This document shows positions 1 through 9,172 of a stretch of DNA of 64,000 nt, piece by piece. Each line of letters starts with the position of its first letter. Within the stretch, counting starts at the first letter, position 1. Position numbers and translations under genes: made by a program. Below the pieces are notes generated by a model that saw only the letters and a program-made list of their open reading frames with translations, ran no database searches and was not told where the DNA came from. The stretch covers positions 1 through 64,000 of the forward strand of contig JANSWO010000012.1 of the NCBI GenBank assembly GCA_024743435.1. The letters run 5' to 3'. Origin of the DNA: Pseudomonadaceae bacterium. Lineage in GTDB: Bacteria; Pseudomonadota; Gammaproteobacteria; Pseudomonadales; Azotimanducaceae.

Positions 1-47
1 CGGGCTGAACTGCCTTTAAGAATTGGTCGGAGTGAGAGGATTTGAAC
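1..47 (-). repeat. Partial duplicate of the tRNA-Pro 3' end and its downstream flank
   Basis: The first 47 bases are repeated exactly at 95-141. The shared segment holds the 3' end of the tRNA-Pro gene (T-arm 3' strand, acceptor 3' strand, CCA) plus 23 bases of downstream flank. In this outer copy the similarity breaks off after base 47, so the rest of the tRNA is missing. It is a tRNA fragment, not a working gene. It could be left by a tandem duplication that later decayed, or by integration of an element using the tRNA 3' end as attachment site. The window edge prevents a decision. Confidence 0.8.
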
Positions 48-117
48 AGCCAACCTAGTTGCGACGGCCGGCCGGAGGTTGTAAGGCTGCTCAGCGGGCT
101 GAACTGCCTTTAAGAAT

Positions 118-194
118 TGGTCGGAGTGAGAGGATTTGAACCTCCGGCCCCTACGTCCCGAACGTAGTGCTCTACCAAGCTGAGCTACACTCCG
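118..194 (-). tRNA. tRNA-Pro (anticodon CGG)
   Basis: Read on the minus strand, the sequence folds as a complete 77-nt cloverleaf. The 7-bp acceptor stem pairs CGGAGTG with CACTCCG. The anticodon stem CTACG/CGTAG encloses the loop TTCGGGA, giving anticodon CGG for proline codon CCG. The T-loop is the usual TTCAAAT, and the CCA end is encoded at 118-120. It carries proline to the ribosome. Both of its ends are also found as separate fragments nearby (1-47 and 327-352), so this is the only intact copy of what looks like a duplicated locus. Confidence 0.95.
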
Positions 195-281
195 ATTAAC
201 CTTTCTTCTCGCCATCCCTGGCGACGCACTTCACTTCGCATAACCCCCGGCCTCGGCATCCGTGCCTCGGCGTCTTCGTCT

Positions 282-316
282 CGCCGAGCAGTGCTCGGCG
301 TCAGGCGTTGCCTGAC
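282..316. repeat. Two adjacent perfect hairpins upstream of tRNA-Pro
   Basis: Two perfect stem-loops sit back to back. The first (282-300) pairs CGCCGAGC with GCTCGGCG around a 3-base loop. The second (300-316) pairs GTCAGGC with GCCTGAC around GTT. No T-run follows on either strand, so a standard intrinsic terminator is not supported. They lie between the intact tRNA and the partial 5' copy of it, downstream of the minus-strand natAB operon. Confidence 0.6.
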
Positions 317-326
317 CGACTCAGAC

Positions 327-352
327 CCAAGCTGAGCTACACTCCGATTAAC
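327..352 (-). repeat. Partial duplicate of the tRNA-Pro 5' end
   Basis: These 26 bases are identical to 175-200, which cover the first 20 bases of the tRNA-Pro gene and 6 bases of upstream flank. The rest of the tRNA is absent. Together with the 3' fragment at 1-47 this leaves one intact tRNA gene between two broken ones. Confidence 0.75.
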
Positions 353-356
353 TTTT

Positions 357-395
357 CCGCTAACCGCTAACCGCTAACCGCTAACCGCTAACCGC
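357..395. repeat. Heptanucleotide tandem repeat (CCGCTAA)x5.5
   Basis: The unit CCGCTAA is repeated five times exactly (357-391), followed by CCGC. The tract is non-coding, between the tRNA-Pro region and the 3' end of the ABC permease gene. A 7-bp unit would shift frame if translated, and no gene spans it. It is likely to vary in copy number between strains. Confidence 0.85.
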
Positions 396-475
396 CCACG
401 GTTTGTCAGCGGGACGCGGATTCTATCGAGTCCACAGGCTAAAGCAAAACCCCTCTGTCCGTTTGCGCGGGATCC

Positions 476-1648
476 CTAACCAAGAATAGCCTCGCGCTTG
501 TACAGCACGGTTGCGAGGTAACACAGTGCGGCAGCTGCAACGGTCGTTGCCAACATCGATACGGCAACGTGGGAGTTGGCGATCGGATCACCCGAGATGA
601 TGTCGCTGACGAGTAGTGCCTGGCTGACCGAAGGAATCATCATGATCGGCAGGCCAGGTTCAATATCGAGGAAGCTGATCACGATGGCTGGCAGGGTGGG
701 TATGAGGATCACGATAGAAAGATAGGTTTGTGCCTCTTTGTAGCTCTTCGCAAACGATGCGACAACAACGAGCAGCGCGGCTGCCATGACAAGCAGTGGC
801 AGGCAAAGCACAACGATGCTGCCGGCCTTCGTCGCTGTCATGGTGAGTGCAACCCCGAGCTTTTCGAGGGGCACCATTGGCAGCGACAGTGTGAATGCGA
901 TAAGGAACAGCAGCAGAGACATGAGCGCAAATGTGGCCGAAGCGCCGATCTTGCCAAGCACGAGCGGCCCACGATCAACGGGCTGGGTCAGTAGCGGCTC
1001 AAGGCTGCCGCGCTCTCGCTCGCCTGCGGTTGAGTCGATGGCGAGGTAGAAGCCGCCCATGAAAACGACGAACAGAAGTAGATAGGGCAGCGTGGCGAGA
1101 ACGGTCAGTGCGCGAGCGCCGGGGGAGGCGGTGTCGATGCTGGTCACATCGATTGGGTCGATGACGTTTACGTCAACTCCGCGCACCATGAGTCTGCGTA
1201 GTCCTATTGACCGACTGTAGGCGTTGATTGCTGATTGCGCGGCGCGATAGCCGCGCCGTGCACTCCCGAATGCTGAGCTGTCGTGAACGATGCGCAGCTG
1301 GGCGACCTCGCCGCTGGCTAGATCAGCGCCGTAGTCGTTTGGGATCACGAGAATGACGCTGTGCTCGCCGCTACGTACCGCTAGCGCCGGGTCTTCGAGG
1401 TCGATTGAGTTCGTATCGACGTTGCTCGTGTGCAGGTAGCCGATCAGGTTGGGTGCATGCTCTGCGCCGATCACGTCAATGCTGACGGGTTCCGAGCTTT
1501 CTCCGATGGCGGTATCCAACATGAACGCCATGAGCCCGACAAAAAACAGCGGCCCGAGCAATGCAATTGAAAACGAAGACAGCAGGGTCCGCCGGTCACG
1601 TAGATTGTCGAGAAGTTCTTTCCTGAAAACGGTCGCGAATGCGCTCAT
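476..1648 (-). CDS. natB: ABC-2 type transporter permease, NatB-like
   Basis: Membrane subunit of an ABC exporter of the NatAB type, the family known for sodium extrusion. The protein has 390 residues. It starts with a cytoplasmic motif rich in charge (FRKELLDNLRDRRTLLSS), one membrane span, a large extracytoplasmic domain of about 170 residues, then five or so hydrophobic segments. The chosen ATG at 1648 overlaps the ATPase stop as ATGA; an upstream start at 1786 would lie inside the ATPase gene. It is last in an operon with the ATPase, a secreted peptidase and ispB. The family is clear; the substrate is not shown by the sequence. Confidence 0.85.
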   Translation of the reverse strand: MSAFATVFRKELLDNLRDRRTLLSSFSIALLGPLFFVGLMAFMLDTAIGESSEPVSIDVIGAEHAPNLIGYLHTSNVDTNSIDLEDPALAVRSGEHSVILVIPNDYGADLASGEVAQLRIVHDSSAFGSARRGYRAAQSAINAYSRSIGLRRLMVRGVDVNVIDPIDVTSIDTASPGARALTVLATLPYLLLFVVFMGGFYLAIDSTAGERERGSLEPLLTQPVDRGPLVLGKIGASATFALMSLLLFLIAFTLSLPMVPLEKLGVALTMTATKAGSIVVLCLPLLVMAAALLVVVASFAKSYKEAQTYLSIVILIPTLPAIVISFLDIEPGLPIMMIPSVSQALLVSDIISGDPIANSHVAVSMLATTVAAAALCYLATVLYKREAILG

Positions 1649-2379
1649 GACGCCACACCCGTTGCCGCTTCGCTGATCTGCACGAACGACTCTTCCAGTG
1701 AGTCCATACCCGTAGCTTGCCTGAGCGCTTCGGGACTGCCGTCGAAGCGAACCTGACCACCGGAGATAATGACGATGTGGTCGCACAGGTTAGTCACTTC
1801 CTGCATCACATGGCTTGAGAACAATACGGTTCGGCCCTCGGCTTTGAGCTGCAGCACGATATCTCGCACTGCGCGTGTCGCCATCACATCGAGCCCGTTT
1901 GTGGGTTCGTCGAGAAGTACGTTCTTCGGGTCGTGTACGAGTGCTCGCGCGATGGCGGTTTTCACCTTCTGACCCTGGGAGAACCCCTGCACGCGCCGGT
2001 CGATAATCTCGGCCATCTCCAGTTGCTGCGCGAGTTGGTCGATTCGAGCACCTAACTCAGCCTTAGACAGACCGTGCAGGGCGCCGAAGTAGGCGATGTT
2101 CTCGCGGGCGGTCAGGCGATCGTAGAGCCCTGCGTTGTGCGGCAGCGCGCCGATTTGTCTACGGGCGGCTGTGCCGTCGCTTGCGACGCTGATGCCGTCG
2201 ATCTGCGCATCACCCCTGCTGGGTGCAAGAACGCCGCAGAGCATGCGCAGAGTGGTTGATTTGCCCGCGCCGTTTGGTCCGAGCAGGGCGGTTACCTTGC
2301 CATCTTCAGCGCTGAAACTGACGTTCTCTGCTGCGACGACCGCGCCGAAGTTCTTGCTTAGCCCGTCGGCGCGAATCAT
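1645..2379 (-). CDS. natA: ABC transporter ATP-binding protein, NatA-like
   Basis: ATPase subunit that powers the adjacent permease. It has 244 residues. Walker A is GPNGAGKST (34-42), the signature is FSQGQ (133-137) rather than LSGGQ, and Walker B is VLLDEP (154-159) followed by TNGLD. The signature variant is typical of the NatA/CcmA-like group. The ATG at 2379 overlaps the end of the upstream peptidase gene by four bases, and its own stop overlaps natB by four bases. This argues for translational coupling and a one-to-one complex in the inner membrane. Confidence 0.9.
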   Translation of the reverse strand: MIRADGLSKNFGAVVAAENVSFSAEDGKVTALLGPNGAGKSTTLRMLCGVLAPSRGDAQIDGISVASDGTAARRQIGALPHNAGLYDRLTARENIAYFGALHGLSKAELGARIDQLAQQLEMAEIIDRRVQGFSQGQKVKTAIARALVHDPKNVLLDEPTNGLDVMATRAVRDIVLQLKAEGRTVLFSSHVMQEVTNLCDHIVIISGGQVRFDGSPEALRQATGMDSLEESFVQISEAATGVAS

Positions 2380-3884
2380 GGCGCTGGCCCCAGTGGTGAT
2401 ACGAAAAACGGCAGCGGTTGCAGCCGTTCGACGCAGTCGGTTGTGAGTTCGTCGACGCTCGCCTCATCGATAAACTCGGAAATGATTTGCGGCATGCAGC
2501 CTCTGGCCACCACGCCGTGTCCCTGGCCGCGAGCGACGATGTGTGTAGCGTTGTCGAGAGTCTGCATCACTTCCTCACCGTAGCGAGGCGGTGTGATCGG
2601 ATCGTATTCCCCAGATAGTACGAGTACCGGTTTGTCGCTGGCCACCGGCTCGGCGAAATCCTCATCGACAATGCCCGCCGGCCATCGGCTGCAGATGGCC
2701 TTCAGCGTATCGAGCTGAAGTTCACCCAGATAGGCATCGGTGGCCGGAGTACGGGCGGGAAAGTGCGGCGCATCTTCGGAACACACGGCAGCGTTATGCA
2801 TGCCGAACGCCATGCTCTCGGTGAGTTGGGTGATGATGGCTTCGGCCTGGCCGGCATAGCCCTGATAGTTGCCATTGGCCGCTTCGTGAATCAGCAGTGG
2901 CAGCAGAGACATGCCTTCGGGGCTATAGGACAGCAGGCGGGTGACCACGGCGATGTGTCCAAAGCTCAAGTCGATCGATGACGGAGCGCCTGTTTTCGGG
3001 TCTGCGACGGGCACGACGACGGAATCATTTCGCAGCCGAGCCTCTAAGCCATTGAAGCGCGTGCCAATGGCGCCGAAGGCGTCGCTACACGGCTCGCTGT
3101 CGGCGCAGCGACGGGTGATTTCGTCGAAAGCCGCCTGTGCGTTATCGGCAACCTCCGTGCCGAGCACCTGCGTAGGGGGCAGCACGCCGTCGATGATCAC
3201 GCTGCGGGTGTTGTCCGGATACCGTCGCAGATAGTGCAGTGCGACGCGGGTACCGTATGAGACGCCATAGATGTTCAGTTGTTGATAGCCTAAAGCGACG
3301 CGAACCGCCTCCAGATCGCGCACGGCCATGGAGGTGGTGTAGTAGCGAGGATCACCGGGCAGCGCCGCCAGGCAGTCGTCGGTCAGCGTTTTGATTTCGC
3401 TGAGGCTGGGCTCGGTGGTGGTCGCATCTTCCAGAGCGGGGCACACCAACTTGTTGGAGCGGCCGGTGCCGCGCTGATCCACGATGATGATGTCGCGACT
3501 TCGGCGCACGCTATCGAATGCTCGGCCGAGATCGACGTACATGTCGATCGACGAGCCGCCAGGGCCGCCATTGATCACTGTGAGGGCGTCTTCTTTAGCT
3601 TGGGCAGCCAGTGCCTTAACCCGCACAACGTGCAAATCGATGGTCTGCTGCGGTTGTTCGGGGTTTTCTGCGACCTTCAGGATGCCGCACTCTGCTCGAA
3701 TCAGGCCTGCACCGCCGGAGCCCGTGACGTCGCAGTCACTGAATTCGATTGCGGGCGTGGGGGTCTCAGCGTAGGTTTGTGCGCTGGCGAAGGCGAGGGC
3801 GACAGTCGCTACAAGCAATATTATGGCCTGCCACGAGGCAATCCGCGTTCGCTGACGCGGCGTGTTGATGAGCGCGACGTTCAT
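2376..3884 (-). CDS. Secreted alpha/beta-hydrolase, TAP-like (tripeptidyl/prolyl aminopeptidase family)
   Basis: Probable exported serine peptidase of 502 residues. An N-terminal hydrophobic stretch (about 18-39, ending AQTYA) looks like a signal peptide. The oxyanion motif GGPGGSS is at 106-112. The nucleophile elbow GVSYG gives Ser209. A C-terminal TAP-like region supplies the likely acid Asp428 (SGEYDPITPP) and His456 (GQGHGV). This architecture is that of tripeptidyl aminopeptidases and proline iminopeptidases. It overlaps ispB upstream and natA downstream by four bases each, so it is co-expressed with a NatAB exporter. That association is unusual; a role in processing or handling a peptide exported by natAB is possible but unproven. 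Confidence 0.8.
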   Translation of the reverse strand: MNVALINTPRQRTRIASWQAIILLVATVALAFASAQTYAETPTPAIEFSDCDVTGSGGAGLIRAECGILKVAENPEQPQQTIDLHVVRVKALAAQAKEDALTVINGGPGGSSIDMYVDLGRAFDSVRRSRDIIIVDQRGTGRSNKLVCPALEDATTTEPSLSEIKTLTDDCLAALPGDPRYYTTSMAVRDLEAVRVALGYQQLNIYGVSYGTRVALHYLRRYPDNTRSVIIDGVLPPTQVLGTEVADNAQAAFDEITRRCADSEPCSDAFGAIGTRFNGLEARLRNDSVVVPVADPKTGAPSSIDLSFGHIAVVTRLLSYSPEGMSLLPLLIHEAANGNYQGYAGQAEAIITQLTESMAFGMHNAAVCSEDAPHFPARTPATDAYLGELQLDTLKAICSRWPAGIVDEDFAEPVASDKPVLVLSGEYDPITPPRYGEEVMQTLDNATHIVARGQGHGVVARGCMPQIISEFIDEASVDELTTDCVERLQPLPFFVSPLGPAP

Positions 3885-4939
3885 TTCAGGCGGTTCGCGG
3901 CGTAGTCGGTGAGTGCCGTCAGAGCTGCCGAGTATTCACTGTCTGGTAGGTATCCCAGGGCATCGTGTGCTCGGGCGAGCTCGCTGCGTGCGGCGGCCCG
4001 GGTGTAGTCCACGCCGCCGGAGTGTTCAACCGCTGCTACCACGTCCGCAAGCCGATCCGTGTCGCGATTGCGAAGCGCGTTGCGGACAACGTCGGCATCC
4101 GTGCTTTTGCCTTCCCGCATCGTAAAGATCAGCGGCAGAGTTGCCTTACCCTCGGCGAGATCGTCACCCACATTTTTGCCAAGCACCGCCGCATCGCCGG
4201 TGTAATCCAGGACGTCGTCCACCAGTTGATACGCCATACCGAATCGAAGCCCGAATCGGTGCAGGGCATCACGCGTCTCTTCGTTGGTTTTCGCAAGGCA
4301 GGCAGCGCTGTGCGCTGAGGCTTCGAACAACAGCGCGGTTTTTGCGCGAATCACCGCCCGGTAGTCTTCCTCGGAAAGGTCAACGTTGCCGATATTGGAC
4401 AGTTGCAGAACTTCGCCTTCGGCGATCTGATTGGTCGCGCTGGATAAGATTTGCAGTACGTCGAGGTTGCCTAGTTGAACCATGAGCTCGAACGCGCGCG
4501 AATAGAGAAAATCGCCGACCAGCACGCTGGGTGCGTTGCCCCAAATCGCATTCGCTGTCGCCTTGCCGCGTCGTCGGGCCGAGTGGTCCACGACGTCGTC
4601 GTGAAGCAGTGTCGCGGTGTGCAGAAATTCGATGACCGTGGCTAGCCGCACCAGCCGTCCCTGCTCATCCGTCTCGGCGCCCGATCCGGGGCTCGAGGCG
4701 TAGCCACAGGCGCGGCCAGCCAGCAACACAATCAGGGGCCGCAAGCGCTTGCCGCCTGATTCTACGATGTGTTTGCCGATTTCCTCGACCAGGTGTACAT
4801 CAGAGGTCAGAAGGCGAGGAATGAGCTGGTTCACGGCCTCAAATTCCGCTGTGACCAGCCCGTACACACTGGCTAGCGGGCTTTTTAGGGTCGGCTCACC
4901 CGATGAAGGGCTCGTGGTGGGCTTGGCGGATTCTGGCAT
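3881..4939 (-). CDS. ispB: Octaprenyl (polyprenyl) diphosphate synthase
   Basis: Trans-prenyltransferase that builds the long isoprenoid side chain of ubiquinone from farnesyl diphosphate and isopentenyl diphosphate. It has 352 residues, slightly longer than the usual 320-325 because of a low-complexity N-terminus. The first aspartate-rich motif is DDVVD at 114-118; the second is DDVLD at 241-245. GKRLRP (64-69) binds isopentenyl diphosphate. It is divergent from rplU, the order found in many gammaproteobacteria. Unusually it heads an operon with the peptidase and natAB, with 4-bp overlaps. Chain length (C40 or C45) cannot be read with certainty. Confidence 0.93.
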   Translation of the reverse strand: MPESAKPTTSPSSGEPTLKSPLASVYGLVTAEFEAVNQLIPRLLTSDVHLVEEIGKHIVESGGKRLRPLIVLLAGRACGYASSPGSGAETDEQGRLVRLATVIEFLHTATLLHDDVVDHSARRRGKATANAIWGNAPSVLVGDFLYSRAFELMVQLGNLDVLQILSSATNQIAEGEVLQLSNIGNVDLSEEDYRAVIRAKTALLFEASAHSAACLAKTNEETRDALHRFGLRFGMAYQLVDDVLDYTGDAAVLGKNVGDDLAEGKATLPLIFTMREGKSTDADVVRNALRNRDTDRLADVVAAVEHSGGVDYTRAAARSELARAHDALGYLPDSEYSAALTALTDYAANRLK

Positions 4940-5347
4940 TGGGCTCTGTTTCGACGGATTTCGCCCATTTTGACCAAACCTGGGGCGTGTGTCCTGCTAT
5001 ATATGCGAATGTGGAGCCTCGCTCGGAGTGGGCGCCTGTTTTACTGGCTGTCCAGGAGGTTGAACGCCGCCTCAGATGCGGCTGTTAATCGCTCGATATT
5101 CCCGCCGAAGCCGTTGATATTGTGGGAGCGTCTCCTTAGAATATCGCGCCTTTCGTCAGGGGCTATTCCCTCTGGCGGTTGCACGGTTGCGTTCAATTCC
5201 CTGCCAGCTCTCTAGATTGCACCAGGCTGCAATTGGAGATCAGGCCCGCGAATGTCGCCCTCGAACTCGTGGTTCCAATGGACTTTGAGTGCGTTTGTAG
5301 CCCGTGAATCGTGTAAGCAGTCATATAGAGTTTGTGGGAGTTCGGCT
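4940..5347. other. Divergent intergenic region ispB / rplU
   Basis: 408 bases without a gene. It must hold the promoters of ispB (leftward) and rplU (rightward). A TTGACC at 4970-4975 and an AT-rich TATATAT at 4998-5004 are visible but 22 bases apart, too far for a standard sigma70 pair. A weak hairpin (ATTGCA/TGCAAT) lies at 5216-5233. The rplU start is preceded by a GGGAG ribosome binding site at 5336-5340. No strong regulator site was recognised. Confidence 0.5.
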
Positions 5348-5659
5348 ATGTTCGCGGTCTTCAAGAGCGGCGGAAAACAACATCGCGTCAGCGAAGGCGA
5401 TGTTTTACGCCTTGAAAAGCTGACGGCAGAAGTTGGCAGTGAAGTGATTTTTGATCAGGTCATGATGGTGTCTGATGGCGACAACGTCACCGTCGGTCAG
5501 CCATTCGTTGAAGGCGGCCAGATCAAGGCGGAGGTTCTTGCTCAGGATCGCGCCAAGAAAGTTAATATCCTCAAGTTCAAACGGCGCAAAGACTATATGC
5601 GTCGTCAGGGTCACCGTCAGTGGCAGACCCAGGTACGAATCACCGGCATTAGTGCCTAG
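5348..5659 (+). CDS. rplU: 50S ribosomal protein L21
   Basis: Component of the large ribosomal subunit that binds 23S rRNA. It has 103 residues, the normal length. The start [14 protein letters not shown] and the end [16 protein letters not shown] are hallmark L21 segments. The ATG at 5348 is chosen because the family always starts here and a GGGAG site lies 7 bases upstream; an in-frame extension to 5252 is not conserved. rpmA follows after 130 bases and obgE after that, as in most gammaproteobacteria. Confidence 0.97.
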   Translation: MFAVFKSGGKQHRVSEGDVLRLEKLTAEVGSEVIFDQVMMVSDGDNVTVGQPFVEGGQIKAEVLAQDRAKKVNILKFKRRKDYMRRQGHRQWQTQVRITGISA

Positions 5660-5789
5660 CACGACAAGAGTGCCTAGTACGACTAGCAGGCTCGATAACC
5701 GGGTTCGCACTGGCAGTCCAGTTTTGCTGCCCGTATAGAATGAGAAGATTTAGCGCAGCGTTTGCGTATAGACAAAAAGGAAGCAGGTC

Positions 5790-6059
5790 ATGGCTCACAA
5801 GAAAGCAGGCGGTAGTACACGCAACGGTCGTGATTCCAATCCGAAGTACCTGGGCGTCAAGCGCTATGGTGGAGAACTGGTTCGAGCGGGCAGCATTATC
5901 GTTCGCCAGCGCGGCACGAAATTCCACCCTGGGGAAAACGTAGGTTGTGGCAAAGACCACACCCTGTTCGCCAAAGCAGACGGTCATGTGAAGTTTGTGG
6001 TCAAAGGCCCGCACAATCGCAAGTTCGTAACGGTCGAGCCGGCCGCAGCTGCCTCCTGA
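5790..6059 (+). CDS. rpmA: 50S ribosomal protein L27
   Basis: Large-subunit protein whose N-terminus reaches the peptidyl-transferase centre. It has 89 residues. It starts [17 protein letters not shown], carries GVKRYGG, and has the typical [17 protein letters not shown] core. There is no N-terminal extension of the kind cleaved by a dedicated protease in Firmicutes. A ribosome binding site (AAGGAAG) precedes the ATG. The 130-base gap after rplU contains a short imperfect direct repeat (GTGCCTAG..ACGAC twice, around 5652-5683). An intrinsic terminator follows. Confidence 0.97.
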   Translation: MAHKKAGGSTRNGRDSNPKYLGVKRYGGELVRAGSIIVRQRGTKFHPGENVGCGKDHTLFAKADGHVKFVVKGPHNRKFVTVEPAAAAS

Positions 6060-6088
6060 GCAGCTCGGCTGAGCGATAGCTGACACGA

Positions 6089-6110
6089 AGCCCGCAATTG
6101 CGGGCTTTTT
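6089..6110 (+). terminator. Intrinsic terminator after rplU-rpmA
   Basis: AGCCCGC (6089-6095) pairs perfectly with GCGGGCT (6100-6106) around the loop AATT and is followed at once by a run of T. It lies 30 bases after the rpmA stop and separates the ribosomal protein pair from obgE, which probably has its own promoter in 6111-6229. Confidence 0.85.
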
Positions 6111-6196
6111 GGTTTCTTGGCTGCGTGCTTTCTGCCGGCTGCGTCCATCTGAAATTTGCAACTCCCGCGCTATTGAGCCGCTTGATGTGGTGGTAG

Positions 6197-8546
<2,350 letters not shown>

Positions 8547-8630
8547 GTGTGGGTCGCTGGAATCGGAGAGGCTGAAGCAGCTCGCCGCGCCGCTGCGAGG
8601 GCTGAGCGCGGCTGGACTCCAGCGGCTGCC

Positions 8631-8894
8631 TCAGGCGAGGGCTTTAACGCGCTTGTTGAGGCGGGATTTGTAACGCGCGGCAGTGTTCTTGTGCATGATG
8701 CCTTTGTCGGCCATGCGATCGATCACGGGAATAGCGGCCGTGAGGGCGGCACCGGCGGCTTCAGCTTCGCCGGACTCAATCGCGGCGTGTACGCGTTTAA
8801 TGTACGTACGGACCATCGAGCGCTGGCTCGAGTTGTGGCGACGAGACTTGTCTGCCTGTCGTGCGCGCTTGCGGGCTTGTGGGCTATTAGCCAA
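8631..8894 (-). CDS. rpsT: 30S ribosomal protein S20, TTG start
   Basis: Small-subunit assembly protein of 87 residues. Its body (RKRARQADKSRRHNSSQRS, then MVRTYIKRV) is typical S20. No ATG gives the right N-terminus. The codon TTG at 8892-8894, read on the minus strand, gives (M)ANSPQARKR. A perfect Shine-Dalgarno (AAGGAG) lies six bases upstream. Escherichia coli rpsT also starts with UUG, which is part of its autoregulation, so this unusual start appears conserved. It is convergent with proB and divergent from murJ. Confidence 0.95.
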   Translation of the reverse strand: MANSPQARKRARQADKSRRHNSSQRSMVRTYIKRVHAAIESGEAEAAGAALTAAIPVIDRMADKGIMHKNTAARYKSRLNKRVKALA

Positions 8895-8931
8895 GCGACT
8901 CTCCTTGAGAGCTGGAAAAATAAGGCGCGAA

Positions 8932-8960
8932 AGTCTGACGAGGACGCCCGCCCTTGTCAA
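8932..8960 (-). promoter_or_regulatory. Candidate sigma70 promoter of rpsT
   Basis: On the minus strand a perfect -35 TTGACA (8960-8955) is followed after 17 bases by CAGACT (8937-8932) as a weak -10. Transcription would begin about 30 bases before the rpsT start codon. The -35 box touches the first unit of the hairpin array at 8961, so the array is directly upstream of this promoter. Confidence 0.5.
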
Positions 8961-9083
8961 CAAGCACGCAATCTATTGCTGTGCCAAGCACGCAATCTAT
9001 TGCTGTGCCAAGCACGCAATCTATTGCTGTGCCAAGCACGCAATCTATTGCTGTGCCCAGAAGCACGCAATCTATTGCTGTGC
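8961..9083. repeat. Five tandem 24-bp palindromic repeats between rpsT and murJ
   Basis: Four exact 24-bp units (8961-8984, 8985-9008, 9009-9032, 9033-9056) and a fifth with a 3-bp insertion (9057-9083). Each unit contains an inverted repeat: GCAC-GCAAT, spacer CT, ATTGC-T-GTGC, with one bulged T. Because 24 is a multiple of three, it stays open in several frames on both strands, which creates false reading frames with peptide repeats such as STQSIAVP. It has no spacers, so it is not a CRISPR array. It may bind a regulator or act as a hairpin cluster in RNA. Confidence 0.9.
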
Positions 9084-9172
9084 CAAGCGGCCAGGTGGTT
9101 GGCGTCCGCGCGATCGATGCGTTCGCTCTTGGCGCGCAGCAATGGCGTCGCTCCTGCTTTTGGCGGGCTCGC

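Noticed and set aside
4970-5004. Promoter TTGACC / TATATAT for rplU
   Set aside because: The spacing of 22 bases is too long for sigma70, and the site is more than 340 bases from the gene.
8961-9083. Possible CRISPR array
   Set aside because: The 24-bp units are directly adjacent with no unique spacers, and no cas gene is in the window.
8954-9172. N-terminal extension of MurJ made of STQSIAVP repeats
   Set aside because: It needs a TTG start that overlaps the rpsT -35 box, and the peptide repeat is a by-product of a 24-bp palindromic DNA repeat that stays open in several frames. MurJ orthologues start at the position of the ATG at 9173.
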